26,841 nt of DNA, taken from positions 1-26,841 of the IMG/VR virus record IMGVR_UViG_3300049489_000397; one strand, 5' to 3'. The notes beneath the pieces were generated by a model. The model worked only from the letters and a program-made list of their open reading frames with translations, was not told the origin of the DNA and searched no databases. This stretch comes from a virus. Positions 1 to 7,406 of this stretch are shown one piece after another. Position 1 is the first letter of the stretch. Every line of letters starts with the position of its first letter. The position numbers were made by a program, and so were the translations under genes.

Positions 1-157
1 GTTCTATGTCAGATGTCGTCCGCAGATCAAGAGTGCAGTTTACCTGCAAATGCACAAAGACGGCTTCACCTCGATGGCGGACTGGTTCGATCAGTTTGTG
101 ACGAAAGCTATTTTGCCGCAGGTGAAAAAGCTTAAGAAAAAGGCCAAGAAGAAATGA
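1..157 (+). CDS. C-terminal part of a small basic protein, possibly ribbon-helix-helix
   Basis: The reading frame is open from the left edge and stops with TGA at 155-157, so only the last 51 residues are seen. The visible part begins FYVRCRPQIKSAV, continues through MHKDGFTSMADWF and ends in a Lys-rich tail (KKLKKKAKKK). A short strand with R-x-R-P followed by helix, Gly turn and second helix resembles the MetJ/Arc/CopG ribbon-helix-helix fold of small DNA-binding regulators. The stop overlaps the next start (ATGA), so it is coupled to the gene that follows. The fold is an inference from pattern alone, and the basic tail would also fit any nucleic-acid-binding protein. Confidence 0.6.
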   Translation, partial: FYVRCRPQIKSAVYLQMHKDGFTSMADWFDQFVTKAILPQVKKLKKKAKKK

Positions 158-357
158 CTATCAGTGAGCTGTTTTTAGGGGAAAAAATAGATTTGGAATT
201 TTTGGAAGTCATGGCTTGCGAAGGTGACTATTGGGAAAATTGCTTCAACTTCATCCAAGAGAATTGGGATGAAGATGTTGAAAGCCTGTCAGAAAAACAA
301 TCTGATTGGGCAAATCGCATTCTAGAAGACTGTGTTGAGAAAAGGATAGAAGGATGA
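154..357 (+). CDS. Small acidic hypothetical protein (67 aa)
   Basis: This 67-residue protein is rich in Asp/Glu (stretches such as ENWDEDVESLSEKQSDW) and has no signal peptide or membrane segment. Its ATG at 154 overlaps the TGA of the preceding gene, and its own TGA overlaps the ATG of the DNA polymerase at 354 (ATGA, 4 bp). That places it inside a translationally coupled operon and is the main argument that it is real. The Shine-Dalgarno site is weak (AAGAAG just upstream), consistent with coupling. I do not recognise the family. An accessory or inhibitor role near replication genes would be guesswork. Confidence 0.75.
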   Translation: MTISELFLGEKIDLEFLEVMACEGDYWENCFNFIQENWDEDVESLSEKQSDWANRILEDCVEKRIEG

Positions 358-2186
358 TTGTCACCAAGGATCTTTTTCCAAGTGTCATCAAGAAGCTGTG
401 CGTGACCGGCAGTCGCTCAATCGACACGGAAACAACGGGCCTTAAGTGGTACGATCAAGACCATTTGTTCAGCATAATAATTGCTGATACTGATGAGGTT
501 TACTATTTCAACTTTAACGGGGAGCCCGATCACCTGGGCGTGACTGCTCCCGCTGATACCGTGTTGCCAAGGGAATGGCTCAAAGCTTTTGAGGAGCCCT
601 TTCAAAATCCAGACTCCCTATGGTTTGCCCACAATGCTAAGTTTGACTTAGGCATGTTAGCCAGGGACGGACTATGGCTCGCGGGTATAGTCCACTGCAC
701 GGAAGTAGTGGCCCGCCTTCTTCGTTCAGATTTCATGAAGTACAATCTAGCAAGCTGCGTGGATCGTATGTGCGTGGAACTTCGCCTTCCAAATATCGCA
801 AAATCCGACGCCGTTTATGACTATGTGATGAAGCACAAGCTCTACCGCGAAGTGCGTGTTGAAGGAAAAGAAAAGCCAATCCTTGAGCTTCACTACCACA
901 AAGCACCTTTCAAGCTGATCGTGCCCTACGGCGAGACGGACGGGCTCATTACCAGAAAATTGGGAATTTACCAGGTACAAAAAGTGGAACAAATGGCGAG
1001 CGTCAACCCGCAGTTCTGGGAGCTGGTCAACGAGGAGCGACGCTTAGTGAAAACAGCTCTCAAGATGGCCAAAGCGGGCCTTCCGTTTGATGAGCCATAT
1101 GTGCGCCGGGCGCTGGCCGCTGAGACGGCCAAGCTCACCATGGTTGCGAGAGAATACCAGGGGATCACGGGCCGGGAGTTCGTGGATTCCGGCGTCCAGT
1201 TCGCAGAAGTGTTCTCAGGCCTTGGAATCCCCTATAAGAAGACCGACAAGGGCAACCCACGCTTTGATGAGTACGCCTTGGACACAATGCCCGCCCACGC
1301 GATCGTGGACCTCATAAAAGCCCACAGATCGAGCCAAAAGCTCGTTTCCACCTACTATTCGAGCTTCCTCTATTACGGGGCTCAGGGCAGGATATTTGCT
1401 GACATGCGTCAAGCAGGGACCACGACGGGCCGGGTTTCTTACCGGGAGCCCAACATGCAAAACGTGCCCAAGGAAGAAGATCCAGCGCAAGAGTTCCGCG
1501 TCCGCGCTTGCTTCATCCCGCCGCCCGGCCAGGTTCTCTTCATGCCCGATTACGACCAAATGGAATACCGGATGATGCTCGATGATGCCGAAGAAAAAGG
1601 AGTCATCGACCTGATTCTTCAGGGACTTGATGTCCACACGGCAACAGCCCAAATGATGAACGTGGGACGCCGGGAAGCAAAGACGATCAACTTCCTTTTA
1701 CTCTATGGCGGCGGCGCTCAGAAACTCGCCAATGCTTTAGGCATCACCTACGAGGAAGCTTGCGAGCTGAAGGCTCTTTACTTTGCACGGTTGCCGAATG
1801 TGAAGAAGTGGATCAACGGTACCATTTCGCGGGCTAGGGCTTCAAAGTACGTGAAGAACTGGGATGGCCGGATTGTAAGAATCATGGATCAGAACTATGC
1901 CTATAAAGCGCCGAATTACAAAATCCAAGGCGGCTGCGCTGGCATTGTGAAAAAGGCCATGAACCAGATTGATGATTTCTTAGTTGGCAAAAAAGCCAAC
2001 TCCTCAATGATCCTCCAAGTGCATGACGAACTTCTGTTCACGATGCCACGGGAGGAATTGGATCTACAGCCGGAGATCATCAAAATCATGGAGAAGATCT
2101 ATCCACATAAACAACTGCCGTTGACCGCAGGCCCTGGCCATTCGTGGACCAACTGGGCCGACAAGAAAGATGGGTTTGCGTCATGA
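354..2186 (+). CDS. Family A DNA polymerase with 3'-5' proofreading exonuclease
   Basis: This 610-residue phage replicative polymerase starts directly with the proofreading domain and has no 5' nuclease domain. Exonuclease motifs are complete: D24-x-E26 in IDTETTGL, N94-x3-D98 in HNAKFD and Y192-x3-D196 in YGETD. The polymerase domain shows the TTGR motif near 357-360, motif A (DYDQMEYR, D399), motif B (R439, K443, F447, YG at 451-452) and motif C (QVHDEL, H557 and D558). The segment between DVHTATAQMM and motif B is shorter than in E. coli Pol I, as in other phage enzymes. Phe447 is at the position of E. coli F762. The start overlaps the previous stop (ATGA) behind a GAAGG site, and its stop overlaps the next start. 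Confidence 0.97.
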   Translation: MIVTKDLFPSVIKKLCVTGSRSIDTETTGLKWYDQDHLFSIIIADTDEVYYFNFNGEPDHLGVTAPADTVLPREWLKAFEEPFQNPDSLWFAHNAKFDLGMLARDGLWLAGIVHCTEVVARLLRSDFMKYNLASCVDRMCVELRLPNIAKSDAVYDYVMKHKLYREVRVEGKEKPILELHYHKAPFKLIVPYGETDGLITRKLGIYQVQKVEQMASVNPQFWELVNEERRLVKTALKMAKAGLPFDEPYVRRALAAETAKLTMVAREYQGITGREFVDSGVQFAEVFSGLGIPYKKTDKGNPRFDEYALDTMPAHAIVDLIKAHRSSQKLVSTYYSSFLYYGAQGRIFADMRQAGTTTGRVSYREPNMQNVPKEEDPAQEFRVRACFIPPPGQVLFMPDYDQMEYRMMLDDAEEKGVIDLILQGLDVHTATAQMMNVGRREAKTINFLLLYGGGAQKLANALGITYEEACELKALYFARLPNVKKWINGTISRARASKYVKNWDGRIVRIMDQNYAYKAPNYKIQGGCAGIVKKAMNQIDDFLVGKKANSSMILQVHDELLFTMPREELDLQPEIIKIMEKIYPHKQLPLTAGPGHSWTNWADKKDGFAS

Positions 2187-2353
2187 TCTGGGTAAATTTA
2201 TTCATTCTCTGTGGGATTGGTTTTTTCTGCTTCATGGCTGGGAGACTACTAAAGATCACAAGTTACGAAGAGAAAATCAGATCCGTTGAAGCTGATAAAG
2301 AGTATTGGCGGGCGATTGTAAATCGGCGTCCCCCGGAGCCACCAAAACCATGA
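2183..2353 (+). CDS. Small single-TM protein (56 aa)
   Basis: I place the start at the ATG at 2183, which overlaps the polymerase stop as ATGA. An in-frame start at 2144 would lie inside the polymerase gene and adds polar residues with no better ribosome site. The protein begins MIWVNLFILCGIGFFCFMAG, one hydrophobic helix, followed by a charged helix (SYEEKIRSVEADKEY) and a Pro-rich end (PPEPPKP). This suggests a membrane-anchored protein with a short soluble tail. The family is not recognised. Its position between polymerase and nuclease genes is discussed in the findings. Confidence 0.7.
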   Translation: MIWVNLFILCGIGFFCFMAGRLLKITSYEEKIRSVEADKEYWRAIVNRRPPEPPKP

Positions 2354-2478
2354 ACCCACATCACGATTTAGACGGAGAATTTATGGCGAAGATTTTTGTT
2401 TGGACTTTAGTGGTCATTGTAGCAATCGGAATCTTAGCTATGGGTGGCTGCTGGTACATGATGCAGTTCCATGGCTAA
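2350..2478 (+). CDS. Very small single-TM protein (42 aa)
   Basis: The ATG at 2350 overlaps the previous stop (ATGA at 2350-2353) and the frame runs to TAA at 2476-2478, 8 bp into the next gene. The product starts MNPHHDLDGEFMAKIFVW, then has one hydrophobic helix (TLVVIVAIGILAMGG) and ends near CWYMMQFHG. An internal ATG at codon 12 (2383), preceded by GGAGAATTT, could be the true start and would give a 31-residue peptide with the same helix. The overlaps on both sides support it as a coupled gene. The family is not recognised, and it could be a chance frame. Confidence 0.55.
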   Translation: MNPHHDLDGEFMAKIFVWTLVVIVAIGILAMGGCWYMMQFHG

Positions 2479-2770
2479 AAAACCAGAGACGCTGTTCAAA
2501 GAGCGGTTGTTCAGAAAACTAAGAGAAGTTCCTGGGCTCTACATTCGGAAAATTCAGGCCGGAAGTGTTGGTGGAATGCCAGACATTCTCATCATCGTGA
2601 ACGGCTGGGCCGTGATGCCGGAGCTTAAAATGCCAGGCAACAACCCGACGCCACTGCAATGGATCAATATTGAAAGAATCAACGCAGCCGGAGGTGCCGC
2701 GTTCCCGCTCTACCCAAATGAGGAGCGGGAGTTTATAGAGTGGATTAAAGAATTACGCCTCGAAATATGA
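2471..2770 (+). CDS. VRR-NUC domain nuclease
   Basis: This 99-residue protein is essentially a single VRR-NUC domain, a PD-(D/E)XK fold nuclease. The signature is GMPDILIIVNG (D38), then E51-L-K53 in PELKMPG, then PTPLQW (Q63) followed by INAAGG. This is the usual order of catalytic Asp, ExK and a conserved Gln. Standalone phage versions of this size are common in replication modules and are thought to process branched or flap DNA; the substrate here is unknown. The start overlaps the preceding small gene by 8 bp. The final 18 bp overlap the end of the oppositely oriented structural operon. Confidence 0.92.
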   Translation: MAKKPETLFKERLFRKLREVPGLYIRKIQAGSVGGMPDILIIVNGWAVMPELKMPGNNPTPLQWINIERINAAGGAAFPLYPNEEREFIEWIKELRLEI

Positions 2771-3121
2771 CTTCTTCACATTGATTGCGGAGGGAAATTG
2801 GACAATCGAAATATCGAAATCGGGACCAGCGCCTTCCTTGATGGTCAGCTCAATGTTCTGGCCGTCCGCAGCCTTAAGAAGGCCAGAGTCCACATCAGAA
2901 AGTGTCACCTTAATTTTACCGCCAAGCGCCGATATGATCTCAAGTTTGGAGCCATTCGCATTGGGCGTAAGAGTCAGCTCCAGGGAGTCCGCATCAGTGG
3001 GGATCTTGAGAGCCAGGGCCGCGCCCGCAAGACCAGTTAGATCAAACGGCTCTTCCGTACTTTTGCGCACGATTCTGAGCGTGAACTCGCGGTCGCTGCC
3101 TTTTATAATATCCAAAGCCAT
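2753..3121 (-). CDS. Baseplate-upper-protein-like structural protein (122 aa)
   Basis: This is the last gene of the late operon. It begins MALDIIKGSDREFTLRIVRK and continues EEPFDLTGLAGAALALKIP. That layout of a 'D-x-x-x-T-L-R-I ... P-x-D-L-T-G' start followed by a beta-rich body resembles the N-terminal domain of BppU-type baseplate/receptor-binding proteins, which attach fibres or brushes to the baseplate. The start has AGGGGG about 7 bases upstream, and the previous gene ends 10 bp before it. Its location after the fibre genes agrees with a distal tail role. The assignment is by pattern only. Confidence 0.7.
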   Translation of the reverse strand: MALDIIKGSDREFTLRIVRKSTEEPFDLTGLAGAALALKIPTDADSLELTLTPNANGSKLEIISALGGKIKVTLSDVDSGLLKAADGQNIELTIKEGAGPDFDISIVQFPSAINVKKSYFEA

Positions 3122-3130
3122 TTCATCCCC

Positions 3131-3643
3131 CTAACACTCGATTGCTGTTCCAACCAGTTCACCTGAATCACTCAAAGTTCCAACCAGGAACTCTTCTCCC
3201 TCAACGAAACCTTCTAAACCAAAGTCATCATCCAGAATCTCGCCACTTAAGCCCATTTCATCTTCAACCAGACCTAAGAGATCCATTTCCAGATCATCTA
3301 CATACCCCGTAATATCACCTTTTTGTGTAGTCGAGAATGCGGCCAGGCTTTCTGCGATTGTGTCACGCTCAAACACATCGAGCAACGTGTCTGAGTGGAT
3401 TGGATGCCTGTTCAGGAAGCCTGAGTCCTCATAAACCCGGTACTGAGCATGAACACGAGGGGAGGCTGGCATCAAAAGCGAAGTGTTCCGGTAAAGCCCA
3501 CCGGAAACATGCGTCAAGGCCACGGGACTGCCTGTTACCGGGGTGTTGTCGTCCTTGAGCACTACGGCCTGCGGGAAAACGCCTGCATCGTCATCGGAGA
3601 TCTGAAGCACAAGTGGAATTGGATCTCCAAGCTTAACCGGCAT
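3131..3643 (-). CDS. Structural/adhesin protein with acidic C-terminal repeats (170 aa)
   Basis: I choose the ATG at 3643 because GAGG lies 5 bases upstream. A TTG at 3655 would add only four residues. The N-terminus (MPVKLGDPIPLVLQISDDDA) and the following beta-rich part look like a small immunoglobulin- or carboxypeptidase-regulatory-like domain, up to about residue 95. The last 55 residues are strongly acidic and show about four imperfect 10-11 residue units, for example LSGEILDDDFG then LEGFVEGEEFL, ending VGTAIEC. The gene overlaps the preceding one by 11 bp. Position among fibre genes suggests a virion surface component. No specific function is recognised. Confidence 0.7.
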   Translation of the reverse strand: MPVKLGDPIPLVLQISDDDAGVFPQAVVLKDDNTPVTGSPVALTHVSGGLYRNTSLLMPASPRVHAQYRVYEDSGFLNRHPIHSDTLLDVFERDTIAESLAAFSTTQKGDITGYVDDLEMDLLGLVEDEMGLSGEILDDDFGLEGFVEGEEFLVGTLSDSGELVGTAIEC

Positions 3644-4184
3644 TGATCCTCGCAATCAGTTCATCTGGTGCCAGTGTGCAGAGCTTTTTATGTGCATTTT
3701 CCATATTTATGTCGTGCATCTCCAAAAGCCCATAATCCTCAACATCACCAGGCAAAGCAATCCCTGTTGCAAGCTGAATGGCTCTGGCTGAAAGTTCCAC
3801 GCACACCATGGAAAATTCCCCGTCCTTGAAGTGATTCTTGGCCTTTGGATTCCACTGCATCTCAAGGCGCATCCACGCAAGCCCCAGCATGTGCTTATAG
3901 CCGTAGGGACGCATGTGCTCCCATATCCAGCGTTCAAGCTCTATGAGTTTTTCTTTCGTGATTTCGTACTGAAAGACACGGACCACATGATTTTCTTCGC
4001 GGAACTGATGGTTGATGACAATGCGCCCACCACCACCACGGGCTTCCGAGACTTTTCTAAAATCTAAAGCTTCGTCATGCCACGAGATGAACGAATGTGT
4101 GTGATCCGTTCCTTCAACTGCTTTGATGATCTCAGCAATTGGCTTCCACTTCTTTGGTTTTGATTCACCGATTGATAAGATCAT
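3633..4184 (-). CDS. Predicted permuted papain-fold (NlpC/P60-like) hydrolase
   Basis: This 183-residue protein shows THSFISWHDE near residues 29-38 (H28, H30) and FSMVCVELSARAI near 124-136 (C128, E130). A His in an early strand and a Cys at the start of a later helix match the circularly permuted NlpC/P60 (YiiX/YebB-like) papain fold, which acts on peptide or acyl bonds, often in cell-wall material. It has no signal peptide, so a virion-borne or cytoplasmic role is likelier than secretion. The start overlaps the upstream stop as ATGA. Confidence in the gene is high, in the fold moderate, and the catalytic residues are proposals. Confidence 0.72.
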   Translation of the reverse strand: MILSIGESKPKKWKPIAEIIKAVEGTDHTHSFISWHDEALDFRKVSEARGGGGRIVINHQFREENHVVRVFQYEITKEKLIELERWIWEHMRPYGYKHMLGLAWMRLEMQWNPKAKNHFKDGEFSMVCVELSARAIQLATGIALPGDVEDYGLLEMHDINMENAHKKLCTLAPDELIARINAG

Positions 4185-4591
4185 ACGACCTCGTGAAAGG
4201 GGATGTTCACACCAACTATGTTTGTTTCCGTGGTGGGGTTTTTAAGCGTGATTTGAAGCTGCATGTTGAGAACTAAATCCGCGTCGTATGGCGAAAAATC
4301 TTTGTAGAAATCTTTTGCCACGTTTATATCAAAACCAAACTGGCTTAGCACGGCGTTGGGTGTGCCATAGAGGGGCGCTTCTGCTTTATCTAGAACCTTG
4401 AAATCCACGCACACTCCAGCGGGGCACCACAAGATCTCTGCTTCCTGAATTTTGCACACAGCATAGGGCACTGCGATTGTGAGCACAGCATCACCTTCTG
4501 AAACTAAAGCTATTTTATAGCCATGTGCTCTGCGGAAAAGTTTTTTCCCGTTGGACATTTCTTTAGCGGCAAAAGGCAGTAGTAAAACCAT
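4181..4591 (-). CDS. Hypothetical virion-operon protein (136 aa)
   Basis: This beta-rich soluble protein begins MVLLLPFAAKEMSNGKKLF and contains ILWCPAGVCVDF and GFDINVAKDFYKDFSPYDAD. There is no signal peptide or transmembrane helix; the LLLP start is too short and lacks a charged n-region. GGAG lies 5 bases before the ATG, and the stop overlaps the next start (ATGA). I do not recognise the family. Its position between an adhesin-like gene and the permuted-papain hydrolase suggests a distal tail or fibre-associated structural protein. Confidence 0.72.
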   Translation of the reverse strand: MVLLLPFAAKEMSNGKKLFRRAHGYKIALVSEGDAVLTIAVPYAVCKIQEAEILWCPAGVCVDFKVLDKAEAPLYGTPNAVLSQFGFDINVAKDFYKDFSPYDADLVLNMQLQITLKNPTTETNIVGVNIPFHEVV

Positions 4592-4593
4592 TT

Positions 4594-5286
4594 TTACTCC
4601 GTTGTGAAAACCATGCGAAAGTTAAAAGCTCCAGCAGTAGAGTTTGTTGCAAATCTCACATGCGCACCCTGATTCTGTCTGAGCGTGATCGGCTTACAAC
4701 TTGGCGTTTGTCTCCAGAAGGGTTCCGTATTTTGATGGCCATGGTCACTTGCCTCAACGTCCAATGTTCCAGTACCCCACTCATCAGTGGACCATTTTCC
4801 AGAGCGAAATAGTGAAGTCTCTGTGGCAATTGTGGCACCTGTAGCCACAGAGATCCCAGATGGAAGCGAGTCAGCAGTATCAAAAAGATCTGGAGTAATT
4901 GCCGTTCCTCCAGAGAAACTTACAATCCTGTGCAGTCTAAACTCAGCGGCAACTCCCGTTACGGCAGTTGTCTGATCGTTGATAATCCACACTTCGCGCA
5001 ATTTTAGAATTGCTGTTCCCGTGTTCTGAATGGCGATCATGGATTTATTGTTGGCTGGAGCAACAGCCGGGACAGTAACCGCGAATGTTGCAAGCTCATA
5101 GGGAACTTGTCTTACAACTAAGCCCTGTTCAGAAACCCCCGGCGCAGATGTAAGCGTATTAAGCTTTGCAATTATATCGGCGTCATACACCTTAAGGCGA
5201 TCTGTGAGGTTTCCGATCTTCGTACCATCGGTATTGCCTTTGATCTTTGCCCAGCCTTGGATTATCGAGAAATTTCCAAACATCAT
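4594..5286 (-). CDS. Virion surface/adhesin-like protein (230 aa)
   Basis: The protein starts MMFGNFSIIQGWAKIKG and carries DGTKIGNLTDRLKVYDADII, a motif type ('DGxxIGNxxDRLKV') often seen at the start of phage neck, fibre or receptor-interaction proteins. The rest is a beta-sandwich-like sequence rich in Thr, Ala and Gly. Two adjacent ATG codons (5286 and 5283) follow GAGGTGAC; the first overlaps the upstream stop as ATGA. Only 2 bp separate its stop from the start of the next gene. The exact role is unknown. Confidence 0.75.
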   Translation of the reverse strand: MMFGNFSIIQGWAKIKGNTDGTKIGNLTDRLKVYDADIIAKLNTLTSAPGVSEQGLVVRQVPYELATFAVTVPAVAPANNKSMIAIQNTGTAILKLREVWIINDQTTAVTGVAAEFRLHRIVSFSGGTAITPDLFDTADSLPSGISVATGATIATETSLFRSGKWSTDEWGTGTLDVEASDHGHQNTEPFWRQTPSCKPITLRQNQGAHVRFATNSTAGAFNFRMVFTTE

Positions 5287-5606
5287 GTCACCTCTACCTT
5301 CAAGAGATCATCGCCCGAGTAGGAGTAAACAAGCGTTTCTGTGTTAAGAACCGTGGTTCCATCAGTCGCGTAGTATGTGTTTACCTGGCCTGTCAGCACT
5401 TCACTCGCGTAGCTAAAGTCAGATTTAGCAATGCGGTTGCCGGTTGTTTGCGTGAGAGAGTTGTAAAACTCCAAGCTCGTTAGCAAATCGCCGGTAAATG
5501 TGGGCTTTGAACTGCGAATGGTGTCAACAACAGAGTCGGGGATGACAACACCCCCGACTCTAATTCCATTCTCTGTTTCAAAAGCCTTGTTTAAATCCTT
5601 AGCCAT
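5283..5606 (-). CDS. Hypothetical structural protein (107 aa)
   Basis: This 107-residue soluble protein begins MAKDLNKAFETENGIRVGG and ends YSYSGDDLLKVEVT. The middle contains TSLEFYNSLTQTTGNRIAK and DGTTVLNTETLVYSYSGD, which looks beta-rich. The start is preceded by AAGGGATTAA, and the stop overlaps the following start (ATGA). It is not recognised. Its neighbours are fibre/adhesin proteins, so a small fibre-associated or capping role is plausible but unproven. Confidence 0.72.
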   Translation of the reverse strand: MAKDLNKAFETENGIRVGGVVIPDSVVDTIRSSKPTFTGDLLTSLEFYNSLTQTTGNRIAKSDFSYASEVLTGQVNTYYATDGTTVLNTETLVYSYSGDDLLKVEVT

Positions 5607-5614
5607 TTAATCCC

Positions 5615-6766
5615 TTACAAAACTGACTTCACCACTTCAATTCTGCGAGCAGTTACAGTCACACCGGCTGTGGAACTGGCAGCTCTAAGCCGCATGTCCG
5701 CGCCCGAAATGTCCACCGAAATGGTGAGGTTGAAATTCGCCCCCAATTTTAGCTTCGAGTAAACCGTGTTGTCCACATTTGTGCCATCATTCAGCGCGTA
5801 GACTTCCACGGCTTGGCGATTGGCGGGCGTAGCCTCTTCAAAAGCTTCAACCAGCCACTTGGCAGCTTTCACCGATGCGTGTGGAACTGAATCCACAGTA
5901 ACAGCAGCCGTGATGCCGGTTGCTTGGACTCCACGCATTTGCTCTAAGAGCACCTCTAGCCTCTGAAAGAGCTGCTTTGCAGTTTGGTTGTCTGCAAGAG
6001 ATCCACCAGTGAAAGTTCCAAAGTGTGTGGCACCTTGGGCAAGTCCCAAGGCCGTGTCTTGGTTGTCGTTCACACCGTCGAGCTTTGCAATCGCAGCCTC
6101 TAGCGTGTCGTTGGCTGCGACGTTGCCGCTTGTCGCTGCATACGCACCTGACAAATTGATGCCGGTTGCAATCGCCCAGTTGAAATCACCGATCTTGATA
6201 CCAGGAGAACCGGCTGCCGGTATGTGCAAAATGGCCTGGGCTTCTTGTGCAGCTCCCGCATCCGGTAGATAGCTTTGCACCACAAATGTATCGCCGTTTG
6301 CAATCGGAGTAGTTGCAGCCACCACAGTGATATCCGTGGGACCAGTGACCACAGTCACACGGAAGAGAGCCGGAACGCCGTTCACATCACCAAGCAAATG
6401 CTCGCCTACTGCGAAGTCGTTGCCATCTAAACCTGATTCGTTGTCTGAAAATGAAGTTGGGTCAACCGTTCCGGCTGATACCGTGTCGTTTGTTGCGGCA
6501 CGGACCAATTCATTGCGCCAATGTAGTTCATCAATCGTGACATCGCCCATCTCTGACCAATCGCTGGCTGAGTTGGTGTTTGTGATCTTCTTCCACAGGC
6601 CACCGTTGGTGGAGTTTGAATAAATAGATCCAATGGGAGCCTCTGCGGTTTCACCGGAAGTGCCCGGAGGCGAGCCAGCACCAAACAAATGGTCCACGAA
6701 AACGGACTGTGAGTTTTCTGCATATATTCTAAGACCTTTTTCAATTGCATGTAGGACGCGGGCCAT
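5615..6766 (-). CDS. Tail fibre-like protein (383 aa)
   Basis: Residues 46-61 (GSIYSNSTNGGLWKKI) are the kind of 'GSxYxxxxxGxLWxK' segment found near the N-terminus of phage fibre and adhesin proteins. Later parts include DNTLEAAIAKLDG-like helical stretches (about 219-275) and a C-terminal beta domain ending ARRIEVVKSVL. An AAGGAG site sits 8 bases before the ATG. The protein probably forms part of the distal tail adhesion apparatus, together with the smaller beta-rich proteins encoded downstream. The receptor-binding region cannot be located from sequence alone. Confidence 0.78.
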   Translation of the reverse strand: MARVLHAIEKGLRIYAENSQSVFVDHLFGAGSPPGTSGETAEAPIGSIYSNSTNGGLWKKITNTNSASDWSEMGDVTIDELHWRNELVRAATNDTVSAGTVDPTSFSDNESGLDGNDFAVGEHLLGDVNGVPALFRVTVVTGPTDITVVAATTPIANGDTFVVQSYLPDAGAAQEAQAILHIPAAGSPGIKIGDFNWAIATGINLSGAYAATSGNVAANDTLEAAIAKLDGVNDNQDTALGLAQGATHFGTFTGGSLADNQTAKQLFQRLEVLLEQMRGVQATGITAAVTVDSVPHASVKAAKWLVEAFEEATPANRQAVEVYALNDGTNVDNTVYSKLKLGANFNLTISVDISGADMRLRAASSTAGVTVTARRIEVVKSVL

Positions 6767-6780
6767 TCAATTCTCCTTGT

Positions 6781-7107
6781 TTAGATAAGTGTACGCGCTA
6801 ACGTAACGCCCATAACTTCGGCTTCCCCGTTAACAAACTCAAATTGAAATTGGCCTGTGACTACTTTAGGGTTTAAAGAAATCAAAGCATTTCCATATTT
6901 TGAGTAGATATCAAAATCCACTTGCCCAGCCCGTGGAGTGATCTTGATGCTAACTGTGAAAACTTTCGTGTTTCCGCTGTTTGTGACGTTAACGATGTAG
7001 TGGAGCTGCTTAAATGAAGACATTGGAACGGCGTCGAGATTCTTAGTCTCTAAGGCAGCAAGCTCTCCAACTATCTTCCTGACTATTTTTGGAAATGACG
7101 TAGCCAC
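6781..7107 (-). CDS. Hypothetical protein (108 aa), GTG start at a TAGTG junction
   Basis: The open frame extends upstream to 7182, but that extension lies inside the preceding gene. I place the start at the GTG at 7107, whose first base is the last base of the upstream TAG stop (TAGTG). The protein then begins MATSFPKIVRKIVGELAAL. It is a soluble protein with a helical start and a beta-rich rest (SIKITPRAGQVDFDIYSKYG). The family is not recognised. It lies between lysis genes and fibre genes and could belong to either group. Confidence 0.65.
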   Translation of the reverse strand: MATSFPKIVRKIVGELAALETKNLDAVPMSSFKQLHYIVNVTNSGNTKVFTVSIKITPRAGQVDFDIYSKYGNALISLNPKVVTGQFQFEFVNGEAEVMGVTLARTLI

Positions 7108-7406
7108 TACTTCACCACCAGGGCACCGGCAACTAATCCTAGGATAAAAATCCCAGTCACCCCGTAACTTGTTTGCCACCACTGCGGACTTAGCTCATTC
7201 TTGTCCGCGCAAATATCGTATTGCCGCTTATAGGTTTCCACGTTCTTTTTGTCGAGCGAGCATTGCTTGATAAATGTGGCAAGTTCCTTTTGCTCTTGCT
7301 TATCCAGGTGAATGAAGCCAGACGGCTGCGGCTCAGGGAGCCTTACCTCTTGGGAGAACGCTTGAGATGACATCAGCATCAGACTTACCAGCAAACTCTT
7401 TTTCAT
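7107..7406 (-). CDS. Exported lysis-cluster protein with signal peptide and C-terminal TM (99 aa)
   Basis: I choose the ATG at 7406, giving MKKSLLVSLMLMSSQAFSQEV, a clear Sec signal peptide with probable cleavage after AFS. A longer frame (to 7517) would bury this signal. The mature part is a helical, charged region (about residues 35-68, with Cys in KQCSLD and YDICAD) and then a C-terminal hydrophobic helix (YGVTGIFILGLVAGALVV). A signal peptide plus C-terminal anchor recalls unimolecular spanins, but no lipobox Cys is present. The start lies 74 bp inside the preceding gene in another frame, as in Rz/Rz1 pairs. It could instead be an anchored periplasmic lysis regulator. Confidence 0.72.
   Translation of the reverse strand: MKKSLLVSLMLMSSQAFSQEVRLPEPQPSGFIHLDKQEQKELATFIKQCSLDKKNVETYKRQYDICADKNELSPQWWQTSYGVTGIFILGLVAGALVVK

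Noticed and set aside
2780-2810. Inverted repeat GATTG...CAATC as a terminator between the converging operons
   Set aside because: It is a 5-bp stem with a 15-nt loop and no U-run; too weak to call.
2781-3134. A 117-residue + strand frame continuing after the VRR-NUC gene
   Set aside because: It is the reverse of the BppU-like gene, which has a good ribosome site and the same orientation and spacing as its neighbours.
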